A stretch of DNA of 64,000 bases from Mycobacterium triplex (GCF_000689255.1 NZ_HG964446.1:4093719-4157718); one strand, 5' to 3'; shown: positions 18,638 to 27,678, counted from the stretch's first letter. The notes: generated from the sequence alone by a model not told the origin. Program-made: numbers and translations.

Positions 18638-19036
18638 CTACAGATCTTCCGGGACGGCGTCGAGATAAAACCATCGACCGGCACGCCGCTCGAAGCGGCT
18701 GCGCTCATGCAGGCTGTCGGCACGCCCCCCGGACTCGAACAGGGCGTTGAACTCCACCTCACCGCGATCGTCGTCGGGACCACCCGCGACGGTGTCGACC
18801 ACCTCGAGGCCGGTCCAGGTGATGCCCGGGTCGACGGTCACGTCGGGCGGCCGGGTGCGCGGGTGCCAGGTGCGGAATAGATACTTGGCGTCGCCGTAGG
18901 CGAATGCCGAGTACCTCGACCGCATCAATTCCTCGGCCGATCGGGCCTGCGACTCGCCATCGTGCAGGGGCCCGCAACAAGCGCGATAGCTATCGCCGCT
19001 GCCGCACGGACACGGCGGCCCGAGGATTTCGCTCAC
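18638..19036 (-). CDS. YchJ-family protein with SEC-C motif
   Basis: A 132-residue UPF0225/YchJ protein. The N-terminal PCPCGSGDSYRACCGPLH is a SEC-C zinc-binding motif (Cys pattern CPCGS-x8-CC). The rest is an NTF2-like fold (AEELMRSRYSAFAYGDAKYLFRTWHPRTRP ... ERRAGRWFYLDAVPEDL). The family is widespread but without a firm biochemical role. It is probably cytosolic. It starts upstream of the MDR gene on the same strand with a 55-base gap, so they may share a transcript. Confidence 0.88.
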   Translation of the reverse strand: MSEILGPPCPCGSGDSYRACCGPLHDGESQARSAEELMRSRYSAFAYGDAKYLFRTWHPRTRPPDVTVDPGITWTGLEVVDTVAGGPDDDRGEVEFNALFESGGRADSLHERSRFERRAGRWFYLDAVPEDL

Positions 19037-19110
19037 CCCATCAGGATGCGATACGGGGCCGCCATCTGAACCCTACGGTCCGCCGCGCCTCGTGCGGGTC
19101 AGAACCGACC

Positions 19111-20040
19111 TCACTCGGCGCTGGATGTGGTGCCTCGGCGCCGCGGCGTGCGGTGTGCAGCCAGCACGTCGGCATTGGCCAGCGATTGCGCCTGAGCGGC
19201 CAGCGTCGACGCCCCGTTGGCATGGGCAAGTGCTTCGGCCTCATTGCCGGCTGCCTTGCCGCGCGCAGCCGCCAAATGGCGTTTCGCCTCTTCGAAGCGC
19301 GTGCGGGCCTCGGTGCCGATGCTCTGGCGGTGCTTGGCGACGTAGTCGGAGATTTGGCGCAACCGGGCATCCGCGATGGGCAATGCCTGCCCCAGCGATT
19401 CCACGCGCTGCCCGTCGCGATGGTCAACCGGCCGAGTGCCGCGCCGACGCCGGCGGGCTCGGTAAACGAGCAGCACCACCACAACGATGACCACGACGAC
19501 GATGACGCCGACCGCGATCCACAACCAGGTCCGGTTTGACGAGCCCGGCGATGTATTGGGCGCTTGCACCGGCGCCGATTGGTCCAAACCGGTGGCCGCG
19601 GCGACCGCCGCACCGCTCCAGTCTTTGGCGCCCACGGCCGGTTCAATCTTGTTGTTGCGCAGGCTGTTCAAATCGGCAGCGGTGAGGCCCCGCACCTTGC
19701 CCGGCACCGAGAACGCGTACGCCTTGGTGTTGGTGGCCACGGCCAGCAGCGCGTCGTGGTCGTCCATCCCGCTGGCCGTGCGGGTTTTGTCGGCCCAATT
19801 CTCCGGTTTGTACCTGGAGAAGTTGTCGACGTAGACCACCCACAGTTGGACGTGCTGATCCTGATAGAGCCGGTCGATCGCCGAGCTGATCGCCGCCCGA
19901 TCGGAATCCGTCAACACCTGCGTGTTGTCGGTGATGTGGTCGGTGAGCTTGGTGGGCGGTTGTGCGCCGGCGGGCGTTGCCAGTACCAGGCCCGCTACCA
20001 GGATCGTCAGGAATGCACCGACCGGGCGAACGATTCGCAT
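19111..20040 (-). CDS. TPM-domain membrane protein, short form
   Basis: A 309-residue protein resembling the N-terminal half of M. tuberculosis Rv2345. It has a signal peptide (LTILVAGLVLATPAGAQ), then a TPM domain (LTDHITDNTQVLTDSDRAAISSAIDRLYQDQHVQLWVVYVDNFS ... WADKTRTASGMDDHDALLAVATNTKAYAFSVPG). A single helix of valines and isoleucines follows (about residues 170-192), then a basic and helical cytoplasmic tail. Relatives are about twice as long, so the tail ending RRRGTTSSAE may be a truncation. TPM proteins are linked to envelope and membrane-protein quality control; no exact role can be given. Confidence 0.75.
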   Translation of the reverse strand: MRIVRPVGAFLTILVAGLVLATPAGAQPPTKLTDHITDNTQVLTDSDRAAISSAIDRLYQDQHVQLWVVYVDNFSRYKPENWADKTRTASGMDDHDALLAVATNTKAYAFSVPGKVRGLTAADLNSLRNNKIEPAVGAKDWSGAAVAAATGLDQSAPVQAPNTSPGSSNRTWLWIAVGVIVVVVIVVVVLLVYRARRRRRGTRPVDHRDGQRVESLGQALPIADARLRQISDYVAKHRQSIGTEARTRFEEAKRHLAAARGKAAGNEAEALAHANGASTLAAQAQSLANADVLAAHRTPRRRGTTSSAE

Positions 20041-20091
20041 ACGGGTAATCTAGCCCGCCACCGACCGATAGCCGAGATCATGCCTCTCTCT

Positions 20092-20433
20092 TCACTTCCG
20101 ACAGCCGACCTTGCCGTTCCACAAGCGGATGAGCGCCCCGCTGCAGGTGTTCACCCGGGCAGGATCTCCCTCCAGAATGTGTGCACCGACTGGAATGCCG
20201 CCGTCGGTTCCCGGTTGCCCGAGGCTGCCGCGATAGTAGTGGTGGCACATATTCATGTCCCAAACCACGTCCGGCTGTGGCAGAGGACTGCCCGGGCACC
20301 AAACGCGGCTGCACATCGCCAACCGGTTACAGATGTGCGTGGCCGGGTCGGCCTGGGTACTACCGGTGCCAAGCCCCAAACTGGCCAATGCCAAGGCGCC
20401 CGCCAGCAGTGCTTCGACAACGATTCGGTGCAT
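20092..20433 (-). CDS. Small secreted Cys-rich protein, paralogue of 10132-10314
   Basis: A 113-residue precursor starting at ATG 20433: MHRIVVEALLAGALALASLG is the signal sequence, with likely cleavage after QAD or near GSTQA. The mature part has six Cys (ICNRLAMCSRVWCPGS, NMCHHYY, NTCSGA, VGCRK), so up to three disulfides. The C-terminal HILEGDPARVNTCSGALI matches EGDPSPANTCNGAPI in the 60-residue protein at 10132-10314. No function is known. The first 57 bases upstream of this ATG are open in frame but lack any signal or RBS reason to extend. Confidence 0.75.
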   Translation of the reverse strand: MHRIVVEALLAGALALASLGLGTGSTQADPATHICNRLAMCSRVWCPGSPLPQPDVVWDMNMCHHYYRGSLGQPGTDGGIPVGAHILEGDPARVNTCSGALIRLWNGKVGCRK

Positions 20434-20658
20434 GATGTGGTGTCCTAATCCGTATGTCGCCGGTGTTGGCTGTGGCAATATCGGCCGCGAAAGAGATTGC
20501 GCTGCAACGGCTTGTTTCCGTCGACAGCCAGCGTGTCGTAACCTGATGCCGGTTGCGGAATTCCGGACCGCCGTACAGGTCAAGACGAGCCAAGTATTGG
20601 ATTCATTATCGTGATTGGTCACGAGTAGTCGACTACTCGATTCGGCTGATAAGCCACG

Positions 20659-21186
20659 GTGAGCTTGATGCAAGATGAGCTGATGCAGCACGAGGTTTCC
20701 ATCAAGAACTCCCGCACCCTTGTCCGGCGCCGGCTCGACTACCTCTTGCTCCCGGCCTTCGTGCTCGGCGTCATCAACGCGCTCGTGTTGAGTCTGCCGG
20801 AGGCCCTCGGAGTTCCCGTCGCCACAGACAGCCCGTGGCCACCCTTGCGCGCCTTACACACCTGGGGTGTCGAGCAAGAACCGCAGCACCTCGTCATGCC
20901 GCCCGCCTTGCGGGCCTCGCTGTTGTACGACGGTTTCGTCCAACTTCCGCTGCTCGTGGTGCTCACCATCGGCGTCTGGAAGCTCAAATCGTGGCCCTGG
21001 CTACCCGCATTGGCCATGGCCTACGCCGTCAGCGCGGTGGTGAACATGTACTTCTACTTCATGCAGACCTTCCTCGGACCTGACAGTCCCCCACACCTGG
21101 CGACCTACCTGCCGCTCAACCTCCCCTGGGTGATCGTGCCGACGCTGGTGGCGTACCGATTCTGGCCGCGCACCGCCCGAAGATGA
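20659..21186 (+). CDS. EXPERA/TMEM97-like four-helix membrane protein
   Basis: A 175-residue integral membrane protein with four hydrophobic segments (LDYLLLPAFVLGVINALVLS; LLYDGFVQLPLLVVLTIGVW; WPWLPALAMAYAVSAVVNMYFYF; YLPLNLPWVIVPTLVAYRFW). The order, with a charged residue and Asp in loop 2 and the closing P-W-x-I-P-x-L motif, resembles EXPERA-domain proteins such as emopamil-binding/TMEM97, which bind sterols. The GTG at 20659 is the furthest start; ATGs at 20668 and 20683 are alternatives. No neighbour explains the ligand. Confidence 0.6.
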   Translation: MSLMQDELMQHEVSIKNSRTLVRRRLDYLLLPAFVLGVINALVLSLPEALGVPVATDSPWPPLRALHTWGVEQEPQHLVMPPALRASLLYDGFVQLPLLVVLTIGVWKLKSWPWLPALAMAYAVSAVVNMYFYFMQTFLGPDSPPHLATYLPLNLPWVIVPTLVAYRFWPRTARR

Positions 21187-21192
21187 GTCTCG

Positions 21193-22320
21193 TCAACTCA
21201 TTTCGAAGACGAACTCGTGGCCGCAGATGCAAATGCGATCGCCGTCGGCCAGCGTCGCGCTGACTCGAATCCTCCGATCCGCGACGTCGACCCCGTTGGC
21301 TGACCGCAGATCGGTGATGACAAAGCTGTTCCCGGTGTCGACGACCACCGCGTGGTAGCGACTGACCGTGTCATCGTCGAGGACGATGTCATTGTCGGGG
21401 ACGCGGCCGATCCTGGTGGCGGCACCGCGCAGCGGATAACGACTTCCGCCGGCGTCGCGCAGGTATGCGACCGCGGACTCCTGGGCAACTTCGGTCCGCC
21501 GCCGACGCGTCGCGGCAGCACGTTTCGCGGTTGCGCGCGCCGCCTGTCGAACGTCTAGCGGCTCTTGGCGAAGGATCCGCTGATGAAGACGCTGCAACGC
21601 GGGACCGGCGTCGATACCCAAATCGTCGGCGAGCGCGACCTTCAGCCGACCGTAGGCGCCAAGTGCCTCGTATTGCCGCTGCGCCAGATAGTAGGCCGTC
21701 ATCAACTGCGCCCACAGCGGTTCTCGGTACGGATGCTCGGCCACCAGAGCTTCGAGTTCGCTGATTATTAAATGCGCTCGACCGCAAGCAATTTCGGCTT
21801 CTGCCCGCGCCCCTAGTGCCACCAGCCTGTTTTCCATCAGTGCCGAGGCGAAGGGCTGAACGAATTGAAAGTCGCGCAAATCCTCGAGCACCGGCCCGCG
21901 CCACTCGGCCAGCGCGGAAGACAAGTGACCGCTGGCCTCTTCGAACCGACCGGCGGCGGCCTCCTCAATTCCCGCTTTCTGTTCGATGGCGAAACGGCCG
22001 AAGTCGCAATCCTTTTCGGGCACAGCCAGCCGATACCCCGGCTGCACGCTGGCCAGGATCGCGGCGGGATCCACGGCGGCGCTACCTATCAATCGGCGAA
22101 TCCTGGAGACGTGTGCATGCAGGCTCGCTCGAGCCTCGGGCGGTGGGTCTTGTTGCCACACGGCGTCAATCAACGAGTCAATCGCAACGGTGCGGTTTCG
22201 ATTGATCAGCAGCAAGGCCAGCACGGCCCGCTGTTTTGCCGCACCCAACGGCAGGTCGGTTCCGTCGGCACCCATCTGCAACGGTCCTAATAGCCCAAAC
22301 CGCAACGCGCTGTGGGTCAT
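21193..22320 (-). CDS. EmbR-like SARP regulator with C-terminal FHA domain
   Basis: A 375-residue regulator. Residues 1-100 are an OmpR-type winged helix (LRFGLLGPLQMGADGTDLPLGAAKQRAVLALLLI), about 100-250 a BTAD helical domain (DFGRFAIEQKAGIEEAAAGRFEEASGHLSSALAEWRGPVLEDL), and about 300-372 an FHA domain (TRIGRVPDNDIVLDDDTVSRYHAVVV ... RSANGVDV), with the phosphothreonine-binding Arg and Ser of R-x-Y-H. This is the architecture of EmbR, which binds phosphorylated PknH. The kinase gene begins its stop only 27 bases upstream on the same strand, so a kinase-to-regulator circuit is likely. The target genes here are unknown. Confidence 0.9.
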   Translation of the reverse strand: MTHSALRFGLLGPLQMGADGTDLPLGAAKQRAVLALLLINRNRTVAIDSLIDAVWQQDPPPEARASLHAHVSRIRRLIGSAAVDPAAILASVQPGYRLAVPEKDCDFGRFAIEQKAGIEEAAAGRFEEASGHLSSALAEWRGPVLEDLRDFQFVQPFASALMENRLVALGARAEAEIACGRAHLIISELEALVAEHPYREPLWAQLMTAYYLAQRQYEALGAYGRLKVALADDLGIDAGPALQRLHQRILRQEPLDVRQAARATAKRAAATRRRRTEVAQESAVAYLRDAGGSRYPLRGAATRIGRVPDNDIVLDDDTVSRYHAVVVDTGNSFVITDLRSANGVDVADRRIRVSATLADGDRICICGHEFVFEMS

Positions 22321-22347
22321 CGCGACAGCAGTCCCTTCGGCTCGCGC

Positions 22348-23778
22348 TCACCACAGGTACACACGCGCACTGCTTCCGCCGATGCAGGTGATCCAGCTGT
22401 CCCCCGGCTGTTGCCGGCAGTGCATGAGGAAGTTGGAGCCGTTGCACAGCGCGCCGGGCACCGACTTGCAGTCAATGGCGCCCGGCGCCGAGACGGCTCT
22501 TGGTAGCGGGCTGGCGTCGCCGTATTCAGCCCAGTAGGTGACCAACACGCTGTTGGCGAAAAGACATGAGGTCTCGGGAGTCCCGCGGCCGGCGCGGGTG
22601 CCGAACCCTGTGGCGTTCGGCAAGGAGAAGCCCTGATCGCACGACTGGTGCAGGCTGCTCAGGTCGGGACCTGTCACCAACGGGGGCAGCGCGGCACGCG
22701 TGGCCGGGCTCTCGGGCTGCCCGGCCGGCCGGTGGGCGAACAGGCCGATGTCCAAGGCAATGCCCGCGAGAACCAGAGCCGCCGTGGCCGCGATCACGGC
22801 CGGCAGCAGCCACCGACGCTTGCCTGGATCTGGGTCGCGGGGCCCCGCGGCCGCCAGATCCGGACGCGTTGACGGGACATCGGCGGCCAACGGCCGGGTC
22901 TCGGTTGCCAATGCGCCTTCACCCGACGCCATGACGTCGGTCAGGTCGTCTCCACTTCCCAACGCGCGCTGGGCCGCACGGGCAAGAGCGCCCGCCGTTC
23001 CGTAGCGGTCGTCGGGGTGTTTGGCCATCCCGCGGGCGACGACATTGTCGAGCGCGGCCGGAACTCGCGGATTCGTCGCGCTCGGCTGCGGGGGCGGCAG
23101 GGCGATGTGGGCCGCGACCAGGTGCTCGAGGCTGTCACCGGCGAATGGGGCGTCCCCGGTCACCGACTCGTACAACACGCACGCCAGCGAGTAGACATCG
23201 ACCGCGGGCGTGGTGATCCCGTCGCGAAACCGTTCGGGCGCCATGTAATTCAAGGTGCCGATCTGAGTTCCGACTGTCGTCAGCCGCGGATCACCCCTGC
23301 CCTCGGCGATTCCGAAGTCGACCAGATACACAAAATCGGCAGGGGTGACAATGATGTTCTGCGGCTTGACGTCTCGATGGATCAGTCCCTCGGCGTGCGC
23401 GGCGTCCAGTGCGGCGGCGACCTGACTGATGATGGCGACCGCGCGCGAGGGAGCCAACGGGCCATTCGCGATCAGGTCGAGAAGCGTCTGCCCCTGCACC
23501 AAGCGCATCTCGATGTACAGGCTGCCGTCGATCTCGCCCCAGTCGTGAATCGGAATGACGTGAGGTTCCTGCAGAATCGCCGCTGCCTGAGACTCCCGCT
23601 GAAATCGGGTGCGAAACGTGGGATTGGTTGACAACTCGTCGGCCAGGATCTTTACCGCGACGGTTCGCTGTTTGCCGGTGTCGAAGGCTTCGTAGACCGC
23701 CCCGCCCCCGCCCTTGCCGAGCAGGCGCGTGAGGTTGTACTTGCCGAACGTCATACCGACGCGCGAGTCCACGGCCAT
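22348..23778 (-). CDS. Transmembrane Ser/Thr protein kinase, PknH-like
   Basis: A 476-residue receptor kinase. The start ATG 23778 gives MAVDSRVGMTFGKYNL, and GAAGGA lies 9 bases upstream; the longer open frame has no support. Kinase domain at about 14-270: glycine loop LLGKGGGGAVYEA, Lys43 in VAVK, HRDVKPQN (134-141), DFGIA (154-158), APERF. A single membrane helix lies near 335-360 (LLPAVIAATAALVLAGIAL), followed by an extracellular Cys-containing sensor (SCDQGFSLPNATGFGTRAG ... DCKSVPGALCNGSN ... CIGG) like that of PknH/PknJ-type kinases. It is coupled by position to the EmbR-like gene. Confidence 0.9.
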   Translation of the reverse strand: MAVDSRVGMTFGKYNLTRLLGKGGGGAVYEAFDTGKQRTVAVKILADELSTNPTFRTRFQRESQAAAILQEPHVIPIHDWGEIDGSLYIEMRLVQGQTLLDLIANGPLAPSRAVAIISQVAAALDAAHAEGLIHRDVKPQNIIVTPADFVYLVDFGIAEGRGDPRLTTVGTQIGTLNYMAPERFRDGITTPAVDVYSLACVLYESVTGDAPFAGDSLEHLVAAHIALPPPQPSATNPRVPAALDNVVARGMAKHPDDRYGTAGALARAAQRALGSGDDLTDVMASGEGALATETRPLAADVPSTRPDLAAAGPRDPDPGKRRWLLPAVIAATAALVLAGIALDIGLFAHRPAGQPESPATRAALPPLVTGPDLSSLHQSCDQGFSLPNATGFGTRAGRGTPETSCLFANSVLVTYWAEYGDASPLPRAVSAPGAIDCKSVPGALCNGSNFLMHCRQQPGDSWITCIGGSSARVYLW

Positions 23779-23993
23779 CCCCTTGAGTCCTTCGGGTACC
23801 GACGCAGTATCTCGCTCACGGCCCGCGCATGCACCCATTTGGGGCGCAAGCCGACACTTGCGGGGTCGCACGCCAAGAAAGACGCAAGAAACGCGCAAGG
23901 CATGCGGCCCAGCCTGTACGTGACCGGGCACCGCGGCCCGCTAGCAAATGGCCCGGCCGGCACCGAGCCGGCCACGATTTTCAAGGACACAAT

Positions 23994-25250
23994 ATGATCG
24001 GCACACCGCATCACGCACAGCCCGCGCCGCGAAACGTCGGCCTTCGCGACACCCGTCCGCGCGCCGGGTTCCGGCGATGGATGGAGATGACGACGCTGGC
24101 GCTGGCAATGGCGACGCTCACGGCGGGGATCGCCCCGTCGCCAACCGCATTTGCCGAGCCCTCCCCGGCGATGGCGGCCCGCGGCGTCGAGGCCCCACTC
24201 GAGACCGTTCCCTGGTCGCAGGTCGGTCCGGGTTGGATGCTCGCCATGTGGAGCCCGGTTCCGGGTTTGCACCCCGGCGAAATGCCGCCCCCCGGCGCAC
24301 CGACCTGGCAGACGGCCGCTACCACGTTGTACCTGGTCGATCCCGCGGGTGGCCGCTACCCGATCACCACGTTCCCGCCGCCGGGCGAGGGTTCGAGCCC
24401 GCGGTTGGTCGACTGGTCGGGCGACGGTACCCGTGCCCTGTTCGTCACGGATGGGAAGGGCCACCGGGCGATCACCGAAGTCGACCTGCACACCGGCGCG
24501 AAGCGGACCTTTGCCGTCGACGGCGACCAGGCCAGTCCCCGCTACACACGTCCCGACGGCAAGGCGATACTGCTGCACGGGTGGAACTCCTCGAGGCCTA
24601 AGTCGCTGGAACGCGTCGACCTCGACGGCAACCACCAGTTGACCTACCCGGTGGGGCAGGACTTTCAAGGGTTTCTCTCCACCCCGGACGGCACCCAGTT
24701 GGTGCTGGGCACGGCCACCGGCCTCGCCCTGATGAGCAACGACGGGACACCCGGCAACGCGCTGCCGCTCGATGGGCAGAAGGACTGCTCACCGATGCGG
24801 TGGTGGGACACCGGCGCGAAGGTCGCCCTCGCTCGTTGCGGCAGCTCCAAGGGGTCGCAGTTGTGGCTGGTGCCGATCGACGGCGGGACACCGACTGCGC
24901 TTACCGCGCCGAACGACGGGCGCGGCCCCGACTACGGCGACCTGAACGCATGGCAGCTCCCCGCCGGAACGTTCCTGCAGGCCGCCGGAGCGTGCGGTGT
25001 CGTATACCTCGCCAAGCTCAACGACGACGGCACCACCTCACAGGTCTCGGTGCCCGAAGTGAAGGGCCGCAGCGTCGTGGTCCTCGGCGTCAACGGAGGC
25101 GACCTCGATCTCCAAGCCCGGGCCGGCTGCGGGGGCGGGCAGTCGCTGATCGACTACAACCCCACGGCCAACACCTCGACGGTGCTGCTCGGGCCGACCG
25201 TGAACGGCGGTGGCGTCATCAGTGCGGTGCCCTACCCGGGCCAGAGGTAG
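23994..25250 (+). CDS. Secreted beta-propeller-like (WD40/TolB-type) protein
   Basis: A 418-residue exported protein from ATG 23994 with AAGGA 8 bases upstream. It has a long N-terminal signal (about residues 29-55, MTTLALAMATLTAGIAPSPTAFAE). The remainder is strand-rich with TolB/YncE-like repeats: YLVDPAGGRYPITTFPPP, WSGDGTRALFVTDGKGHRAITEVDLHTGAKRTFAVDG, GFLSTPDGTQLVLGTATGLALMSNDG and SQLWLVPIDGGTPTALTAPN. It is divergent from the kinase gene (215 bases between starts) and is followed 5 bases later by a propeller lipoprotein, so it is part of one envelope operon. The ligand is unknown. Confidence 0.75.
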   Translation: MIGTPHHAQPAPRNVGLRDTRPRAGFRRWMEMTTLALAMATLTAGIAPSPTAFAEPSPAMAARGVEAPLETVPWSQVGPGWMLAMWSPVPGLHPGEMPPPGAPTWQTAATTLYLVDPAGGRYPITTFPPPGEGSSPRLVDWSGDGTRALFVTDGKGHRAITEVDLHTGAKRTFAVDGDQASPRYTRPDGKAILLHGWNSSRPKSLERVDLDGNHQLTYPVGQDFQGFLSTPDGTQLVLGTATGLALMSNDGTPGNALPLDGQKDCSPMRWWDTGAKVALARCGSSKGSQLWLVPIDGGTPTALTAPNDGRGPDYGDLNAWQLPAGTFLQAAGACGVVYLAKLNDDGTTSQVSVPEVKGRSVVVLGVNGGDLDLQARAGCGGGQSLIDYNPTANTSTVLLGPTVNGGGVISAVPYPGQR

Positions 25251-25255
25251 TGGAC

Positions 25256-26209
25256 ATGACGAAATCTGTTCGCCACCAACGGCTTACAGACCGTGTTGTC
25301 GGTCGGCGGCCAAGACGGCTCCATTGCGGTGGACCCTTGGCCGTGGCCGTCGGAATCGCCGCGGCGATGTCGACGGCGGGATGTTCCACCGGCAGCCCCG
25401 CCGTGCCGAGCGCCGCGCCGTCGGCGAGTGCCACCCACGCGCCGCATCCCATAACCTATGCGCCCCAAGTGGTTCTGCCGTTCGGGGAGTTGATCAACCA
25501 TCCCGCCGGCGTCGCGGTAGACGCCGCGGGCAACGTGTTTGTGCTCGACTCGCACTACGGCCAGGTGTGGGAGATGCCGGCGGGCACGAGCAACCCAAAA
25601 CCGCTGCCATTCACCGGCCTCGGCCAGGCGGTCGATGCCGCGGCGGACGCGGCGGGCAATCTCTACATCACCGACGATGACAAGAACCGGGTGCTGAAGT
25701 TGACGCCCGGGACCACCAACCCCACCGTGCTGCCATTCACCGACCTCAACATGATCGCCGGCATCGCGGTCGACAACGCGGGCAATGTCTACGTCAGCGA
25801 CTCGGGCAGCAAGCGGGTGTTGCGACTTACGCCGGGCTCGGCTAGCCCGGTCGCGTTGCCGTTCAACGACATCGGCCCCGAGGGCGTGGCGGTGGACAAC
25901 GGCGGCGGCGTCTACGTCGTCGACTCGGGCGGCAAGCGAGTGTTGAAGCTGGCGCCCGGCGCGACCACCCCAACCGTGCTTCCATTCGGCGACCTCAAAA
26001 TGCCCACCGATGTGGCGGTGGACGTCGGCGGCAATGTCTACGCCATCGACCTTGACCGCGTGCTGAGGTTGGACCGGGGCGCGAGCGGTCCAACGACGTT
26101 GCCGTTCAACGATCTCAAGGATCCCTCCAGCGTCGCCGTCGACACCAGGGGCAACGTTTACCTCAACGACGGCCTGCACTTCCGCATCCTCGAGCTGCCG
26201 GCGCGGTGA
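25256..26209 (+). CDS. Lipoprotein with six-bladed NHL beta-propeller
   Basis: A 317-residue protein. The N-terminus ends in a lipobox (AAAMSTAGC, Cys about 46), then a Ser/Ala/Pro linker, then six about 41-residue NHL blades, each with LPF-x-D-L, a VAVD-x-x-GNVYV-x-DS core and KRVLKLTPG. This is closely the sensor domain of PknD, here as a separate surface lipoprotein next to a different receptor kinase gene. It begins 5 bases after the previous gene and overlaps the next by 4 bases (GTGA), so it is co-translated with them. Confidence 0.85.
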   Translation: MTKSVRHQRLTDRVVGRRPRRLHCGGPLAVAVGIAAAMSTAGCSTGSPAVPSAAPSASATHAPHPITYAPQVVLPFGELINHPAGVAVDAAGNVFVLDSHYGQVWEMPAGTSNPKPLPFTGLGQAVDAAADAAGNLYITDDDKNRVLKLTPGTTNPTVLPFTDLNMIAGIAVDNAGNVYVSDSGSKRVLRLTPGSASPVALPFNDIGPEGVAVDNGGGVYVVDSGGKRVLKLAPGATTPTVLPFGDLKMPTDVAVDVGGNVYAIDLDRVLRLDRGASGPTTLPFNDLKDPSSVAVDTRGNVYLNDGLHFRILELPAR

Positions 26210-26943
26210 TGGCGATGTCATATCGGCGCGCGCTGATCGCGGTCGTGGCCGCGGTCATGGCCGCGAGCGCGGCAGGGTGCGGCACGTCCAGTGACAGGCA
26301 CCAAACCAGATCGACTACATCGGTTGCGGTGCAAGGGCAATCGGCGTGCTCAGAGTTGCAGGGCACCGTCAGCCCCGACCACAGCTGCCATGTCCGTGAC
26401 GAATCCTCGGCCTACAAGATCGAGATCACTTTCCCTATTGACTACCCCGACATGCGGCCGGTGACCGACTTTCTGAAGCGTGACCGCGATGAATTCCTCG
26501 ACTGGGTCGCCAAATTCGGGCCGTCGGATGGGCGTGGCCGACCATACGAATACCACGTCACCGCCATGGCATTTCGTTCAGGGTCAACGGATTCAGGCAC
26601 CCAAAGCCTGGTGCTCGAGATCGACAACGACACCGGTTTCGCCCATGAAGGCCACCCCGACACCACATTCCGATCGTTCAACTTCGACCTCGGAAAGCGC
26701 GCCCCAATCACCTTCGACACGTTGTTCAAGCCCGGGACGAAACCATTGGAGGTCCTCAATCCGATCGTCGAGCGCCAGTTCGACGCGCCGACAGCCGATC
26801 TCGATGAGCAGACGTACCAAAACTTCGCGATCACCAACGAAGCGGTGATCTTCTTCTTCGGCCAAGACCAAGTGGTGCGGGACAACGCCGGGCCCCACAA
26901 AATCACGGTGCCCCGTGCGGAATTGGCGCCGCTACTTGCTTAG
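26206..26943 (+). CDS. Lipoprotein, RsiV/DUF3298-like (MPT64-type fold)
   Basis: A 245-residue exported protein. GTG 26206 overlaps the previous stop; ATG 26209 is an alternative. The signal ends in a lipobox (MAASAAGC). The mature domain has the MPT64/DUF3298 pattern: YKIEITFPIDYPDMRPVTDFLKRDRDEFLDWVAKF, LVLEIDNDTGFAHEGHPDTTFRSFNFDLGKRAPITFDTLFKPGTKPLEVL and NFAITNEAVIFFFGQDQ. Family members are secreted antigens or lysozyme-binding anti-sigma sensors; no sigma factor gene is beside it. The role here is unknown. Confidence 0.8.
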   Translation: MMAMSYRRALIAVVAAVMAASAAGCGTSSDRHQTRSTTSVAVQGQSACSELQGTVSPDHSCHVRDESSAYKIEITFPIDYPDMRPVTDFLKRDRDEFLDWVAKFGPSDGRGRPYEYHVTAMAFRSGSTDSGTQSLVLEIDNDTGFAHEGHPDTTFRSFNFDLGKRAPITFDTLFKPGTKPLEVLNPIVERQFDAPTADLDEQTYQNFAITNEAVIFFFGQDQVVRDNAGPHKITVPRAELAPLLA

Positions 26944-26959
26944 CCGCCCCGGGGGCTGG

Positions 26960-27508
26960 CTAGGTGTGGACTTTCCAGCCCGCCAACGGGGTGGGTGCCG
27001 CGGGGGCGTTGGGATCGTTGAACTCGACATAAAAGTCGCCCTGTTTCACATTGCTGTCGTAGGCGATGAATCCGTGCGCGGTTTGGCCGTTGGCGACGGT
27101 GCCCGAGCGCAGCGGCGGCGTCTTGCCGATCGTCTGGTAATCGACCAAGGACGAGCCGCCTTGCACGTCCCGGTACGGGTCTTGCCGCCACGGGGAAGAT
27201 GCGGCGGTGATGGTGCGCTCGCTATAGCTGAATGGCGCGTCGGACTTGCCGACGATGGTGAGCTCGATGACGTTGCAGCCTCCCCCGCTGCTGGTGCAAC
27301 CCGATGACACCCAGGCCACGTTGTCGAGCGTGACGTCGGCGGTCGCGGTGCTGTATTCCGTGACGTGGATCGTCGCGCCGGATTTTCCGGTCGGGAACGG
27401 CGACTGTTGGGTCGTCGTCGGGTCCGCGGCGCCGAGGGGCGCTGTCGCGCATGCCGTTATCGCCAGCACCGTCGCGACCCCGGCACGCACGGGAGTAAGA
27501 ATGGCCAT
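26960..27508 (-). CDS. Secreted immunoglobulin-like protein (DUF4352/MPT63-like)
   Basis: A 182-residue exported protein with a signal sequence (MAILTPVRAGVATVLAITAC) that could be a lipobox (ITAC). The mature part is a single beta-sandwich: IHVTEYSTATADVTLDNVAWVSSGC, CNVIELTIVGKSDAPFSYSERTI and VANGQTAHGFIAYDSNVKQGDFYVEF. It fits the Ig-like fold seen in DUF4352 and MPT63-type antigens, with two nearby Cys. It ends convergent with the RsiV-like gene, 16 bases away. No function is known. Confidence 0.65.
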   Translation of the reverse strand: MAILTPVRAGVATVLAITACATAPLGAADPTTTQQSPFPTGKSGATIHVTEYSTATADVTLDNVAWVSSGCTSSGGGCNVIELTIVGKSDAPFSYSERTITAASSPWRQDPYRDVQGGSSLVDYQTIGKTPPLRSGTVANGQTAHGFIAYDSNVKQGDFYVEFNDPNAPAAPTPLAGWKVHT

Positions 27509-27678
27509 TTGCAGACGATAACGCGCTTTCGGGCCGGCACGCTTTCGGCTGCGCCGGGTTTCGAATCGCGAGCGAGCCTTGAGGACCCTACTATTCGGCT
27601 AGCGCGGTGCTACAAACGTTGTCACCGCCGGGACCAAGGGCGGCAGTACCGTCGTCTTCAAAGAAAAGGAATCCCGAC

